The notes below the pieces were generated by a model. The model had not been told where the DNA came from and ran no database searches. It saw only the letters and a program-made list of their open reading frames with translations. A DNA stretch of 64,000 nucleotides, from NCBI RefSeq assembly GCF_003286085.1, contig NW_020825289.1:5146001-5210000 (forward strand), in the 5' to 3' direction. The DNA is from Drosophila persimilis. Its lineage: Eukaryota; Arthropoda; Insecta; Diptera; Drosophilidae. Both the position numbers and the translations under genes were made by a program. Below, piece after piece: positions 12,674-25,379 of the stretch. Each line of letters begins with the position of its first letter. The stretch's first letter is position 1.

Positions 12674-15600
12674 CGGAGTTGGTGGGTTCTTAGTGGCGTG
12701 GCCTGGGGGTCTGTTTGGGTGGGTGGCAGTGGCTGGGACCCTACCAAAATTGGATTTGACGTTGTTACCGCTCTCGCAGAAGCACAACCCTCACACCCCG
12801 TGTGTATTGTCACAACTAATTGAGGTTTTTCGATTGGTTTTGAACGAAGTCTTTGTCTAGTTTTGGCAAATATGAATGCCTGAGAATTCCCACCAACAGA
12901 GAACGACTATTTTTTTTGTCTCTCTCTCTCTCTCTCTTTCTCTCATTCTCCGTCTGCGATACGAGAAACAAATGGCATTTTAATTAATGTCGTTCTTTTA
13001 TTTTTTCGTTCACTTCGCCATCGGCTACATAGTTTGCTGCTAAACAACACCAAAAAAATAATAAAAAACGAAATGCCTGATAAATTGTCATAAAGGGCAA
13101 GCGGATGAGAATTTTCATCAAGGCCCTTTGTACAACCTTTGGTTGCATATTTGAAATTTCCGCTGTCCACTTATTGCAAATTTAATTCCCGAGTCGAGTT
13201 CTTTATTCACTTTTGGCTCGTTTTCTGGTGAATCCCACAATAATCCACTCTTGAAAAAGTTCACGACGGAAAAGTCTGAATATAACTTTTCTGGTTTTCC
13301 TGTCATTTCCATCGATAAGTCCGCCAACAACCATAACCATAACAATACACAAAGTAAGCCAAATAATCGCGGGCACACAAGCACAGAAGCACACACTGAG
13401 AGCCGGGGAAAGCAATTTAGGTTCTAATGAGCAGAGCGTAAAACTGCGAGCAAGGTCAATTCCTTGTCCGGCTGGCTGATAAAAAAAAATGATAAGCCCA
13501 AGACGACAGCGACAGCAGCTACTACCCGAAAGGATACGCAGGGGAAGTTGAAGTCTGCTTTTAGAACACTGTTATACTACGTTATCCACTGTTATCCTGT
13601 ACAGCAGCCTGTCTAATAAGTCTCTGTTAATGTTAGCTCCGCGATTTGCATGCCGAACGCGTTCGCAGTGCTCGCATTTTTTATGCGGCCATTGAGGCGA
13701 CATGAAACTGTTTTGATATTTTGTTTTCATATATTTGTATGGCCTGGTAAGCAAATTGTTGGGCGCGTGGCTAATACGAAAACAGCATTGGGGGCGTAGC
13801 AGAGATTAGAGCCGACTCGAGGGGGCATTCAGTACTGAAGATGTGAATCCTGATGATGGATTCGAAAGTGAAAAAGTGTAATTAATTTTAGAGCTTAGTT
13901 GTCAACTGGCATGGCGTGGCATTCTCTTCTCGAGATGTCGTGTGGCAAATGACGAAATGGCTTGCCTTGCCGCAAATCGCAAATTAAATTGAAAGCCTTC
14001 GTTCTATAATCTCGAAAGCAAGCCGAAACAATTGAACTCAACGGAAAAACCGAAACAAACTGCCAACTGCCGATTCATTGTGTGTCAAATTAATGACAAA
14101 GTAAAATCTCAACAACAACAAAAATGAAGAAAAGAACAAATACGGAACGAAGAAAGTTTTCCAGCATGACATAGCATTGAGAAAATGCGAGAAAAAGTGC
14201 ATAACTATGTGGTACCCTGTGTCCCTTATAGCACTGGTTTTTGTCCAGTTTTTATCCATTGGTCTTCTATATAGATACTTGATTTGCTCTGTGCCGAAAC
14301 TATCTGATTACACATCACTGTGGTTGGTAGCAAAAACTCCGCACCGGAACTAACTTTTTCCCCACAGAATGCGAGCTAAGCCAAAGTGAAACATTTCCAA
14401 ATTATTTCAAAAATGTTTCCAACGCACACACGGGAAACTAATCAGGGCTGCACTTTGCTCAACCACACCACAGAGCAGAAAATACCGAGAGAGGCCGTAA
14501 CAGAGGCAGTTACAGTTACAATTTTGTAATGGCAGCGCAAATCCAAAACTCGGAAAATCCAATAAAAATGTACCACCAACGAGAGCTACCCATGTCCGCT
14601 GGCTGGTGAGGGGCTGGCAGTGGGCACTGGGCAGACGTGCCAATCCAATTGGAAAAATTGGAAACAGCCTGGTCAATTTCTGGTCAAGTGTTGTGTCCGT
14701 ACCCGTTGGTACTTTCAATCGACCAGACCAGACCAGTATATGTACTTATTCGAGTATGGGAGACGGGATGGTGAAAGGTACACAGAGCCGAGAGCAGAGA
14801 GAATGGCAGACAATATGTTTAACTAATGGATACTCGTATTTTGTTGTAGCATTTTAAAGTTTTTGTTCTTCTCTTTGTTTGGTCATGATCTCTGCGTGTT
14901 GTCCTAAGGGGCCCTGACCTTTAGTTAACTTTTCATAATCGATGAGCAGGCAAATCCCATATAGAAAAGCCGCTTCCCCGCATCCCCTCCTGGGAGACAA
15001 AATAAAGGGTTTTCAACTTTAACCCTGCACCTTTTTTCATATTCTCCATCCCCTTTACAATAATAACAAGTGTGCCGGCAGGAGCAAAGTTTTGGCAGCC
15101 GAAAGTGGCCTAAAGAATATTTTTTTCCCCTCCCAATCTCTCGTCCACCTTCCTTATAGCTCCCCAAGGGGCGTGTTTGTCTGTGAGTGGGCCGAATTGT
15201 GTGCAAAGTGTTTTCAAATAAAGATGCTAAGCTTTAAACATAATGGAATGAAAGTAGGGGAAATGATGAGACCAAATGTGCTCAGGATATTATAAAAAGG
15301 GCTACAAGAGAGGGAAAATCACATAAAAATATAAAATATAAATGGAAAGTAGGCCAGAAAGTATTTGCTTTTATTTCAGTTAAGAGTTCTGAGAACTACG
15401 CTGCTTTTTTAAATTTTTTATTCGCGAGATAAAACTCAGGAGGATTATATACGGTAATACTGTATGGTTAGTGATTATATGTATTCTTTTCTGTATATTT
15501 TAAAGTTGAAATTGAAATCTATCCAATAGCTCGCGTAGCTCTTTCCTTGGTTACTGTAGTCATGGTCAGGTCAAAGGATGAGTATTTGTTTGACCTTTTT

Positions 15601-15963
15601 TTCTATAACTTTTTTTTTTAATTAGTTAAAATTAGCATTTCATGAAGAAAGTTTATCTATCAATTTTTATCAAATTAAATAGCAACATCGACGAAAAAAT
15701 CGTAAGATTCTTGACGGAGAACGATTAACCCATTGTAGACCAAGGGGTAGTTTCATATATCACCGAAAATTATAAAAATTTAACAACTTTAGCGCAGATC
15801 AGGTGAAAAATATCGTAGTTTTTGTAAGTTCAGAGGAAATATGGCATGGAGCTACAAGAAGAATTTACAAACATTAATATTTTCCGACATTTACGTCAAG
15901 TCGTTGAACTGCTTTAATATAGGGGGCTTAGGTGGGCTAAGTTCGTTTTTTCATCGGTATGTT

Positions 15964-16044
15964 TACAGTATATTTCGAAAATTAGATGGTATATTTCAGT
16001 ATATTTTTGACAGTCAGACTATCGATATCCCGCACATCTCTAAC
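15964..16044 (+). promoter_or_regulatory. CSN7 core promoter: Ohler motif 6 (x3), DRE, Ohler motif 7
   Basis: Within 80 bp upstream of the CSN7 start codon are three GTATATTT cores at 15968, 15989 and 15999. The last, TTCAGTATATTT, matches Ohler motif 6 (KTYRGTATWTTT) exactly; the other two have one mismatch each. A palindromic DRE, TATCGATA, lies at 16020-16027. A perfect match to Ohler motif 7 (KNNCAKCNCTRNY), GCACATCTCTAAC, lies at 16032-16044. This set is typical of broadly expressed, TATA-less Drosophila promoters and fits a ubiquitous complex subunit. Transcription probably starts near 16040-16050, giving a leader of about 60 nt. Confidence 0.75.
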
Positions 16045-16108
16045 TAAAATAAAACACAAAGATCCCGGGTTTGTTTTGCCTAAAAAACCATAGAATTAAA
16101 CAATTAAA

Positions 16109-19100
16109 ATGACGCAAGACATGCTTCTTGGAACCGAGGAACCGAGCAAGAGCAAGGAGACTTTCCTGGAGAAGTTCTGCGTGCTGGCCAAGAACGCCAC
16201 TGGCCCCGCGCTGCTGGACGTGCTCAAGCAGGTGCTGGAGGCACCGAATGTCTTCGTTTTCGGGGAGCTGCTCGTGGAGCCCAATGTGGCGGAGGTTTGT
16301 GATTGATTTGCACCTTGCGGAAGTATCTCTGACCTTTGATAACTTTGTTTGCTTGCACAGCTTAAAGATGGTCCCGACGCAAAATACTACAACACTCTGA
16401 ACCTGTTCGCGTATGGCACATACAAGGAATATCGCGCCAACCCCGGAGACTACATCGAACTGAACCCAGCCATGCAGAAGAAGCTGCAGCACCTGACCAT
16501 CGTGTCGCTGGCCATCAAGACGAAGAGCATTCCGTACGCCCTGCTCCAGAGCGAACTGGAAATCGATAATGTGCGTCATCTGGAGGACATCATCATCGAG
16601 GCAATTTATGCGGGTAAGCAAAGGCTTGCCGTCGAGTCGGTCAACAGCAGAACTTCTGCAGAGACGCTTTCAGTTGAAAGTTAATTGAAAAAGTTTACGC
16701 AAACATTAGCTCAGACGGCGGCAGCAGACATTTGGCTTGTCTGCCTAGACATCAGGTGCAATTAGGAGCCTTCAACTTGTTCTTAACCTTGGTCATGTTT
16801 ATGCGGGTGGCCTATTGTCTTAACTGCTCTCATAGTTCACGGAAACCTGACACACAGACGAGAAATTCTCCTTTTTAATGCCACCCTTGTCTGGTGGGTG
16901 GCAGTATATTTCCTTATCATATTTTGCATAATTGAATCAAATGCTAATTTTTTCACGAGAAACACAGAACTAACAAATGGCGGAGGAGCCTTAGTTAGCA
17001 TTTTTGAAGGCAATCATCAAAAAATTTCCAGTCCGCCCCTGCTCCCAGGAGCAGTGCGCTTGATTAGCCGGACAGCTGACGCGTCCTGGCGCCCCAGTTT
17101 ATCTCTGCGATCGACTGGACTGTGGCGGGTGCTTTCTTTTGCCGGATTCATTAAGTGACGTGGGGAGAGAGGCCGCAGCCACCTGCCACCAGTTGCTGGC
17201 ACCTCGCTTCATCCTCCCACTATGCAGAGAAGTTTTTACGGCGTTTCAGCAACGACAGCTGGATGAACACTTTTGCCTCAATGATTGCTCGTTGGAGCTT
17301 ATGCCTCGCAGCATGTCGGCACTGATGGTGATTCAATCTGTTTTGTTCAAAAACGAATGGATTTAAACTACAGCCAATTGATGTTCATGTTTCGTATTTG
17401 TAGAATTTGTATATTGAAAGGTATTCAATCCGGAAAGCAGAATATTTAAGTTTGATGAATTTACTATGGAACAGCCAAGGGTTTGTTGTACCAGCTCTAA
17501 TTGAGATTGAATGTGGGTGTCATCTATACAGCTCCAAATTCGCATCCGATTCAACTATCAACTTCGAATTCCCTCAGCGCAATTTTTTATTTTGTTTTCC
17601 TGTTTTCTACATTTATTAAACTGAATGTGCGGTGGTTGGGCTGTGCTCCTCCACATGACAGCTTCAATAAATCTTTGCGCCTCTCAAAAATCCGCAGTTT
17701 ACATAGTTGCCACTTTGTTTTCTACCACACTGCAACTGTTTGCTAAAGGCCGTAAATCAAAAACAACAACCAAACTGTTGGATGGTTAGTTGTAAAGCCC
17801 TCGAGTCCCGGACCCCACACATTCATATTTACATACAGAATGCGCCATGCAAGCTCTGTTGCAAAACTTGTTGGTGGTGTTGATCTTTCAGCTTGGCGAC
17901 CATAGAGTATGTGTACCGAAACAAAAATAAACCGACACTAGTCTAAGCTGCAGCAATGTTGGTCAGTCGAAGCGTCGGAATGGACTGCATCGGAATGGGG
18001 AAGAGGCTTGTGGCAAGTGCTGTGTTTCAAGCACTTCGGTCTTCGACACGATGGCTAGTGCAGTTGATTTGCCGCCGGAATTCGAGCATGGCCAGAGCCA
18101 TGGGTGCCTGACCAGAACTATGAAAACGTTGTCAAATACTCGTAATTGAATCCGGGTAAACCAGAGTGAGGAGACAGCACTGCCTGCCCAGAGGGTGGTC
18201 AGAGCAAAGCAAATAACATGCTAAAAATTTTTAATGGAATCTTTCGCTGTCCATTATCCGAGCAAACAAAGTGACAAATCAACGCCTTATCCCTCAAGGC
18301 CAACTGTCTCATAAATAACATTTCCCAGCTATCTGTATCTGTATCTGTATCTCAATCTGGTCAGGCCCCTCGACCTGAATGGACGAAGTGTGAGTGGGCG
18401 TCTGAGATTTATATTATGATAGCCATCATTGGGCCATCAGCCATCCACCTGGGCAGGGCAAGGGGCAGATGCTACCTGAAATTCCAAATGCGAAATCAGT
18501 GCCATAGCATTAGACGTTGTAATCTGACATCGCAATTTAATGTAGTTGGAGAGAATGGAGAACGGGAAACGGCCCGCCCCTGGCTGCAGGGCAGGTGGCT
18601 CTTTGTTTGCGTTCTCATTAATGCTGCTCCGTCTGGCATTAGCGAAGCATTTGGCTTGGGGAGGGAGGCCTGGAATGCTGGATGGGCAGGGGGCAGGGGC
18701 AGGAGGAGGATATGGTAACTAAATGCTTTCTATAATTGAAATTCACTTGAAAGCCGTTGGACCGTTGGTCCTTGATCTATTAGTGGACTTTGTTTGGTTG
18801 GCTCCTGATTTAAACATTAATTTTTCGTCTCAAAGCGAAAGAGTACATGTGAAAATCGCTTCACAAGAAATCTAATTCAGAAATCGACTTCGATTTGTAG
18901 CAGAACACTACGACTGCTCTAGAAATACTCCATTAAGGAATATGCAGCATGCTAACGCTTTAGGGTATCAGCATCAGCAGACAGTTGAGCGGTTTTTAAT
19001 ATCCGCGCAAATTTGAAAATGTTTTCCCAGCGAAGAATAACTCATCATGGCGCAATACCGCCTGCATCAGCTGCATCAGAATCCGAACAGCGGCTCTAAA

Positions 19101-22100
19101 ATAGGCGAAAATGCTTGTAAACTCGGGAATTCCATTGCACCGTGCTACATGCCACAAAAGTGGTTTCCGCCTCCGGCATCATCCTTTGCTCAGAGAACTG
19201 CGCGCTGTTTCTGACATACGAGTATTGCGTGTGTGGCTGCAGTCTGCAGTCTACTGTGTGGAATGGTCTGGGCCTGAGCCTTGGGCCTGTGAGTAGTTTT
19301 CGGGCATGGTTCTCCTCTTGGTGGGGCGCAGGCTTTAATTTCTTTTGAAAGCCTTTATGTCAAAGGAAAGTTCCGCATAATTCTAGGTGCTCAAGAGCGT
19401 CTTTTTGAGATGGCCTCAAGTTCTACCTCTATTTTTGTTGTTTTCTTGTGCTTTGTGGTTCTATAGGGATTTGCAATTCAGAAAAGCAGAAAAGAAACAA
19501 AACAAAACAAAAGAAACCCTGAAAACATTCAGATGTTTTACTGACGCAAGAGAGCACTTTACACTTGTTTCAACCAACAAATTTCAATCGGCTTGCACCG
19601 TTTCGTAATCTGTATTATCTGTCGAAAAAGCAGTTCAAATTTCACCTGCATTCAATGAAAATTGAATGCAAAAACGGATTATTAATTCGAGTCTATCGAA
19701 GGGAAAACATATCCATGATACACAAAAACACAATGAAGGACTCGGATCCGTTTAGGATCTGCAAGAGTTTCTGGGTGTTTCCCAAAGTGCATTGTCTGTT
19801 CCCAGATCCAAGCTGTCTTCCTGCTGATTGCAAGTTTGTCCCTCGTTGCAGGCTCCATTTGGCGGCTGCATCCCCTTACCCATTCTCCTGGCACCGCCCC
19901 TTCTTAAAACTGGTGTACTTTGATTGCGCAGCTGTTTCTGATTACTCCATTCCTGAATTTCTTAGTTTCGGATGCCTCCGGCATATGCCTGTTACTTGAC
20001 GGGCGAAACTTTTTTCGGAGGATGCTAAGCTCTCTGTGAGGTCGTCGTCGTCATCGCCGAGCACTTTCAGTCAGTTTTAGGTGAAAACTTTGCCATAGTT
20101 CCCGCGACTTCATATTGATGGCAGAAGTTTTCCGTTAGCTCCCGCCCTTGAGGTTAGGCGTTGTTAAATTTATCTGTCGACTTTGTCCTACGCCCTACTG
20201 ACACTGCCACCCGCTGCTGGTCTTTGTGTAAAATTTCAATTAATAAGTTCTGTTTTATTGCGCCAGGTGCGGAGGCGACGGCGCACCCGAGGAGAATGCA
20301 AAGCTGTCGGCGACAGGTGCGCGACCTGAGAGATATTTGCGCACTCCGGAGATTGCACTGTTATTTAACGTGGCCTTAGCCAGAGACACAGAGAGAGGTT
20401 TTACCTATAGTATATAGGCCTGCTGCCAATTATGAATACAATACTCGTATAAGGGTGGAGGCTTTAACAATTTTATATCCCTCAAAACTGTATCAACAGC
20501 CGCAACCGCAACGGCAGCTACAGCCCCAGCCACAACGACAGCCGTCGACGGCCCACTCAGGCGATTCATTTCGCTGTCCGTCAACGGTTTTTTTCCAGAA
20601 TTTGTGGGCCCAGCAGTAAGCATGATTGATTGTATTCGCTTCGCGTTTCGTGCCACGCAACAGGAAAAAAACCGCAAATTCGCAGGCCGCAGCCCACAGC
20701 CTACAGCCCGCATTCTGTGACATGCACGGAGCCTCCGGCGCTGGCTAGGGAGAGGCGCCAGCAGGCGAGACAAGACACATGTCAACGCGAAAATGACTCA
20801 CAAATTTTACAGCTTTTGTGGCTCCCATCCCCCATCCCCCATCCAGCGCAGTCCAACCCATCCCCATTCCCATCTTCATTCCAATCATATCCAATCCGAC
20901 TTCCATCTGCTCGTCTGCTCATCTGCTCATGTTTTTCAATTATTCGTCGCCTACTTGTGGCATCAAATTAAATTTGCTCTCAAGCTAATTAAAAATATGT
21001 TTGACAATTTGTCAAACCAAATCACTTAAAGAGTGTAAGCGAAATTGAATTGAATCAGCGTGCGAATTTTTAGCATATTTCATTGAATATTTATGTCACA
21101 AGTCTCGGCCATAAAGACAAAAACTTGGTCCTGGTCCGAGTGCAAGTTCTGGTCCTGTGTACCCGTTCCAGGACAAGTGGTCGTAAAGTCAGCTGGGGGA
21201 AAAAGCGATTAAGGGCTTAGCTTCGGCTTAGATATGGCCGAAACAGGAACCAGTTATAGAAGGAAAGCCAACCATTTTCCATGACTTGGGAAGTTGATGG
21301 TGTAGTTTTATGAATCGGTTCACAAAGCACAATCACCGAATCCTGTGAGCTTGACTGACGAAGATCTCTGCCTAATCTGCCAGATATAAATTTAAGTTCC
21401 TCTTTAAAACAAATTTGAAACAGGCAGCAAACATTTCAGTTTCAAATTAATTACACTCTTGTAGCAATGCCTTAGAGTGCATTTGCCGGATTACGTCCCC
21501 TGGAGTGGTGTTTGGCAATAGAGTTGACCAACAGAAACAGTAATTTGACAAAGCTAATCGCTACACTAGACGTAGCCTTAAAATATCCAAAGGAAAAGTG
21601 AAAGCACTTGTATTTGATTGCCCGGATAACGTACATTGTATACGTGTCTCCACTTTCCAGTATTCGGCATTTTCGCTTCGGTTTGGATTCAATGCCGTTG
21701 TTTGATTATTTATTATATGGGGGCTGCAGTCTGTGGAAGCAGCTTCCTAATCAGTATAATTGATTTGGGGTAGCCTGGTGGGATTCCTCCCATTTGGGAA
21801 GGAAAGGAGAGATTGATTGAGTGCCTGGCAAATATGGGAGCACTCGGGCTAATCCCATTGTTTAATTAGTTAAGGATTCTGTGACAGCTTAAATAGCACT
21901 TTTTGGAAATTCGAGACCTTGCACGAAGAGTTTTATTTGTAACCGAATTTGTACAGTATATGAAGGGCTCCATGTGTGGCTGGTAAACAAAAACTACAAC
22001 CATCCAGTCCGGAAACATTATTCACCGAATTTCCATCTGCAATGTCATCTGTAAAAGGCATCTCTAAAAGGTTTACCAAAACCAAAAATCGCCTTTACGA

Positions 22101-23126
22101 ATAAATCCCCCTATGGTTTTTAAACGAACAAGTCTCAAATGCGTTTGTGAAACGCTGGTTGTGAGCACTCAACAGGCTCGACAGGCAGGTGGATAGGCAG
22201 TTAAAGTTTCAGTTGAATGAAAAAGTTTGCAGTTCCGGTTTCACCAAACAACTCTTCGACTGAGGGCTGGGGCGCGTCAACGAGTGCCCACTTGTTGTGA
22301 ATGTCGAAGGGAAACTGTAATCCTGGGCATGGCGTTGGCTTGTCGCTGGGCGTTTTCACTGCACTCCAATGCTGCCACTTCAGGCTTCACACTCTTGCTC
22401 GTTCTGGGCAATTAGTCAGAGAAAAGTTGACAAGACGCTTAGGGGACTACTTATATATGCGACGGAAAAGCCGAGGAAAACTTATTAAATTTCCGTTTTT
22501 ATGTTCCGTTTTCAGACATCATTCATGGAAAACTGTTCCAGAACACACGCATTCTTGAGGTGGAGTACGCCCAGGGTCGGGACATACCACCCGGAAACAC
22601 TGGCAAGATTGTCGAGACTCTCCAGGCCTGGGTCAACTCCTGCGACGGCGTCTCCAGCTGCATTGAAAACCAGATTAAGTACGCCAATTCCGAGAAATCC
22701 AAGCGACTGTTCAACAAGGATCGTGTAGAGCAAGATGTGAGTACACTATCTCAGATTGGAACCTCCTATTGATCCGAGGCTTATGCTTACTCCCTCATTT
22801 CCAGCTGATTAATTTGAAGAAAATGCTGAAGAGTCAGGCCTCGGACAGTGATGAGAACATGCAGATCGACACCCATGGACCCAGCGGCAGCGGCGGCTTG
22901 AGTTTGGCGGACCTTCGCAAGAAGCCCTCCAAGATGAAGGCCCAGCGAAATGCTGTAGGTTGGTAATCCAAACAAATGCAAATTCTCACCGAAATCGCTT
23001 TATAGAACGCCTACTTTCCATGGCACAACTTTAATGACTTTCTCATTAAGTAGGAACTTTGCCATTAATTATTTTGTCACACTTTTACCCCCTTTCCTTG
23101 CAGTTGGTCTGAAGTTCAGCAAGTGA
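16109..23126 (+). CDS. CSN7: COP9 signalosome subunit 7 (PCI-domain protein)
   Basis: Five coding exons: 16109-16294, 16361-16613, 22516-22736, 22805-22958 and 23104-23126. They sum to 837 nt, 278 aa plus stop, the family's usual length. The product begins MTQDMLLGTEEPSK. The middle holds the helical and winged-helix PCI region (about residues 60-200, including KLQHLTIVSLA and LFQNTRILEVEYAQGRD). A charged, Gly/Ser-rich tail ends VVGLKFSK. CSN7 is a scaffold subunit of the COP9 signalosome, the complex that removes NEDD8 from cullins; it binds CSN6 and is nuclear and cytoplasmic. Intron 2 is 5.9 kb, the others 66-145 bp. Reading through the fourth donor gives an alternative short end at 22966. 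A poly(A) signal AATAAA lies at 23349-23354. The first three exon junctions are consensus; the last donor (GTTGGT) is weaker. Confidence 0.93.
16614..22515 (+). other. Large second intron of CSN7
   Basis: The intron is bounded by GTAAGC after GCG G and by a pyrimidine-rich acceptor before ACATCATTCATGG. It holds no supportable nested gene: the longest frame (about 144 codons near 19565) has no start context, splice signals or domain-like sequence. Three repeats of CTGTAT occur near 18332-18350 and CCCATC-type repeats near 20822-20850. No INE-1-like copy is present. Confidence 0.7.
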
Positions 23127-25379
23127 GTGCAGGCCAGCCGAGGGGGTGTTGGTGTGGACTCGGAGCTAAGCCTTGGGGGAGTGGGCAGCACCAGCTCAAG
23201 GTCGGATTCAACGCCGCGCAGCACTTGAGAACCGGATACCACTCGGCAAGCAGCAGGACAAAACCAAAACCAAAACAGAACTCATTTCGATTCACATAAC
23301 AGTGGGCTGTCCGCAGTCTGGAAACCATCATTTAGCATCAAACGTACCAATAAAATATAATAATAACCAAACGTATCAAAGCGCACGTTAATTAGTGCGG
23401 AAATTCACACTCATCTGCGTGCTTCCAGGCTCGTTTCCATGTAATTCGTTTATCCATCAGTGCCATCTATCTATTCCGCCGCAAATGGGCATTTAATTAA
23501 TGTCCAAATTCGATTTTAGACAAATGTTTATCCATCACATCAATACAAATCTAAATTGTGCGTGTTTGCGGTATCCTCGCACTTGGCCAGCACATTTTAC
23601 CTTTGACGTTATTTGTGGGCTAATTAACTGAGGCGAGTTGAATTATTTTCTGATACCTCTGAATGCCATTTTTCCTTTTTCCTATTTTATGCTTTGTTTA
23701 TCCGACTATTGTTCTCTCTATTTCAGACTCTAATTTGTATTAAACATTGATTAGCATTGTTATAAATTTTTCTTTATTTTAATATGTATGTTCTCTAGTA
23801 ATGGAAAAGATTTTTAAATTTATAGCCTACGAATCTCCACGCCCCCAACAATTTATGCATACATGGTCATATTTACTTAGAACATTTCAGGATCAAGCTA
23901 GAATATATATTTCAACAAGTATTGACAGTGTTTCTGACTAAAACCAACATACGAGTATGTACAAGCTGCAAACAGAAGAGCTTTGCTCATTAATCCTAAG
24001 CAGAACTTGAACATATCTTCGACTATTCGAGCTGCAGCGAGTTCGTTTTGCATTTGATCCCCCAAACCCATCTAGATGCACCCTAAAACCCTTCTAGAAC
24101 CACCCCAGACCACATTCACTTGCACCCCAAAAAGCAGAGCACGAACACAATTCCCCAACAATTTCTCATCTCATCAGGATCCCCATTTGCCCACATTTAC
24201 TTAATTGCATTTTATGAGTAAACAACATGTACATATATGTACATGTGAATGCACCACATGAATTGTGAAAGCTTACAAACTTTAAATGGAATTTTCTCTG
24301 GGCTCTACATCTCTTATGAATATCAAAACAGCTCGAAGGCATGTATCTGCATTCAGCTTATTTCAATAAGCTCGATGCATTCGATTGACAGATTTTCAAT
24401 GGTAATGGTAGATAACTGTCTCACAAATATAACTATATAACACTATAGGTTGGCCCTAGTTCTTTGACCCAAAGAGTAGCTCCCTTTTTAAACTTACGAG
24501 ACTCTGGGGCATCATGTTCACATAATATTCGGTTTCTTGGCCATAACTGGTTTCATTTTTTTTTATCATGAAACGAAATAAGAACAGTTAAATTAATGTA
24601 GTACTAACAGCATGACGACAAATGCCAGTTTATGGATTTTAAATTTGCATCTTGGCGCCTTTTGGCATTCAATTCTTAATTTCTTTTCTCTTTTAAGCTG
24701 CACAACAAATCTGGTTTGTTAGGAGATAAATTGCTCAAAATTGCGTCCACAACATGCTCTATTCAAATCTAGGGCATATTCAATTTAAGCTGTATAAGGT
24801 GAACTCGTTTCTCAGAATCAAACTTTCCACCCAGACCAGCTTGCTTCTAGCCACTATTGAGAAGATAAATATGAATTATACAAATTTGGCTAATAATAAT
24901 TCCCAAAAAGGTCAGGGTAGTTTCTTGACACTTTCAAATATCGAATGAGAAGCTGATAACGTTTCTCTTTTGCCTTATTAGTTGAAACACTTTGCAGGTG
25001 CTACCCTTTATCCTAAGGATTTAAGACAGATATTCGGCCTATGAGAATGATTTTGCAATCAGACGAACAGAAATGAGCCAAGACTCTAATCGGTACTCTC
25101 CTGAGTACATCGCTGTATTATATCCCTCCATCTCTTCGTCTCTGTCTTTTCCACCCTCAGCGGCCTCTAACCTCTCAGACTCCCTCTCTCTCTAAAAGAA
25201 ATATCCTCAAACACGATGTTAACCTCATCATCTTCATGTACATTGCTGTCCAATACCGCTAGGGTTTAAACTTTTGGACAATAATACATGTTTTTAAATT
25301 TTCTACGACAATTAATTATACTATGAAAAGAAAACTTCGGAATCATATTTATCAAAAGGCAAAGATTTGGTATTCGCCA
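23127..25379. other. CSN7 3' UTR and gene-free DNA
   Basis: The first 230 bases are the probable CSN7 3' UTR, ending after AATAAA at 23349-23354. The remainder is AT-rich with frames of at most about 65 codons and a CT-rich patch near 25120-25195. No gene was found. Confidence 0.6.

Larger units (their letters stand above)
8803..15960. other. Gene-free region upstream of CSN7
   Basis: About 7 kb without a supportable gene. It contains imperfect ACATGCA repeats at 9460-9490, GGTGTT repeats near 10337-10360, four GTCGGAT units at 11772-11800, a run of 22 C at 12478-12499, a TG dinucleotide run at 12655-12673 and a CT run near 12920-12945. Overlapping frames up to 119 codons are driven by these repeats. 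No promoter-gene unit was recognised. Confidence 0.6.

Noticed and set aside
12428..12823. Overlapping frames of 92-119 codons on both strands
   Set aside because: They are created by the C22 run and the TG microsatellite and show only low-complexity glycine, threonine or valine runs.
19565..19999. 144-codon frame in the large CSN7 intron, plus strand
   Set aside because: It has no signal peptide, domain-like pattern or splice context. Its cysteine/phenylalanine-rich composition looks like translated non-coding DNA, and opposite-strand frames overlap it.
20405..20785. 126-codon minus-strand frame with an Ala/Val-rich stretch
   Set aside because: The length comes from repeated GCAACCGCAACGGC-type sequence; the plus strand is equally open, and no gene features are seen.
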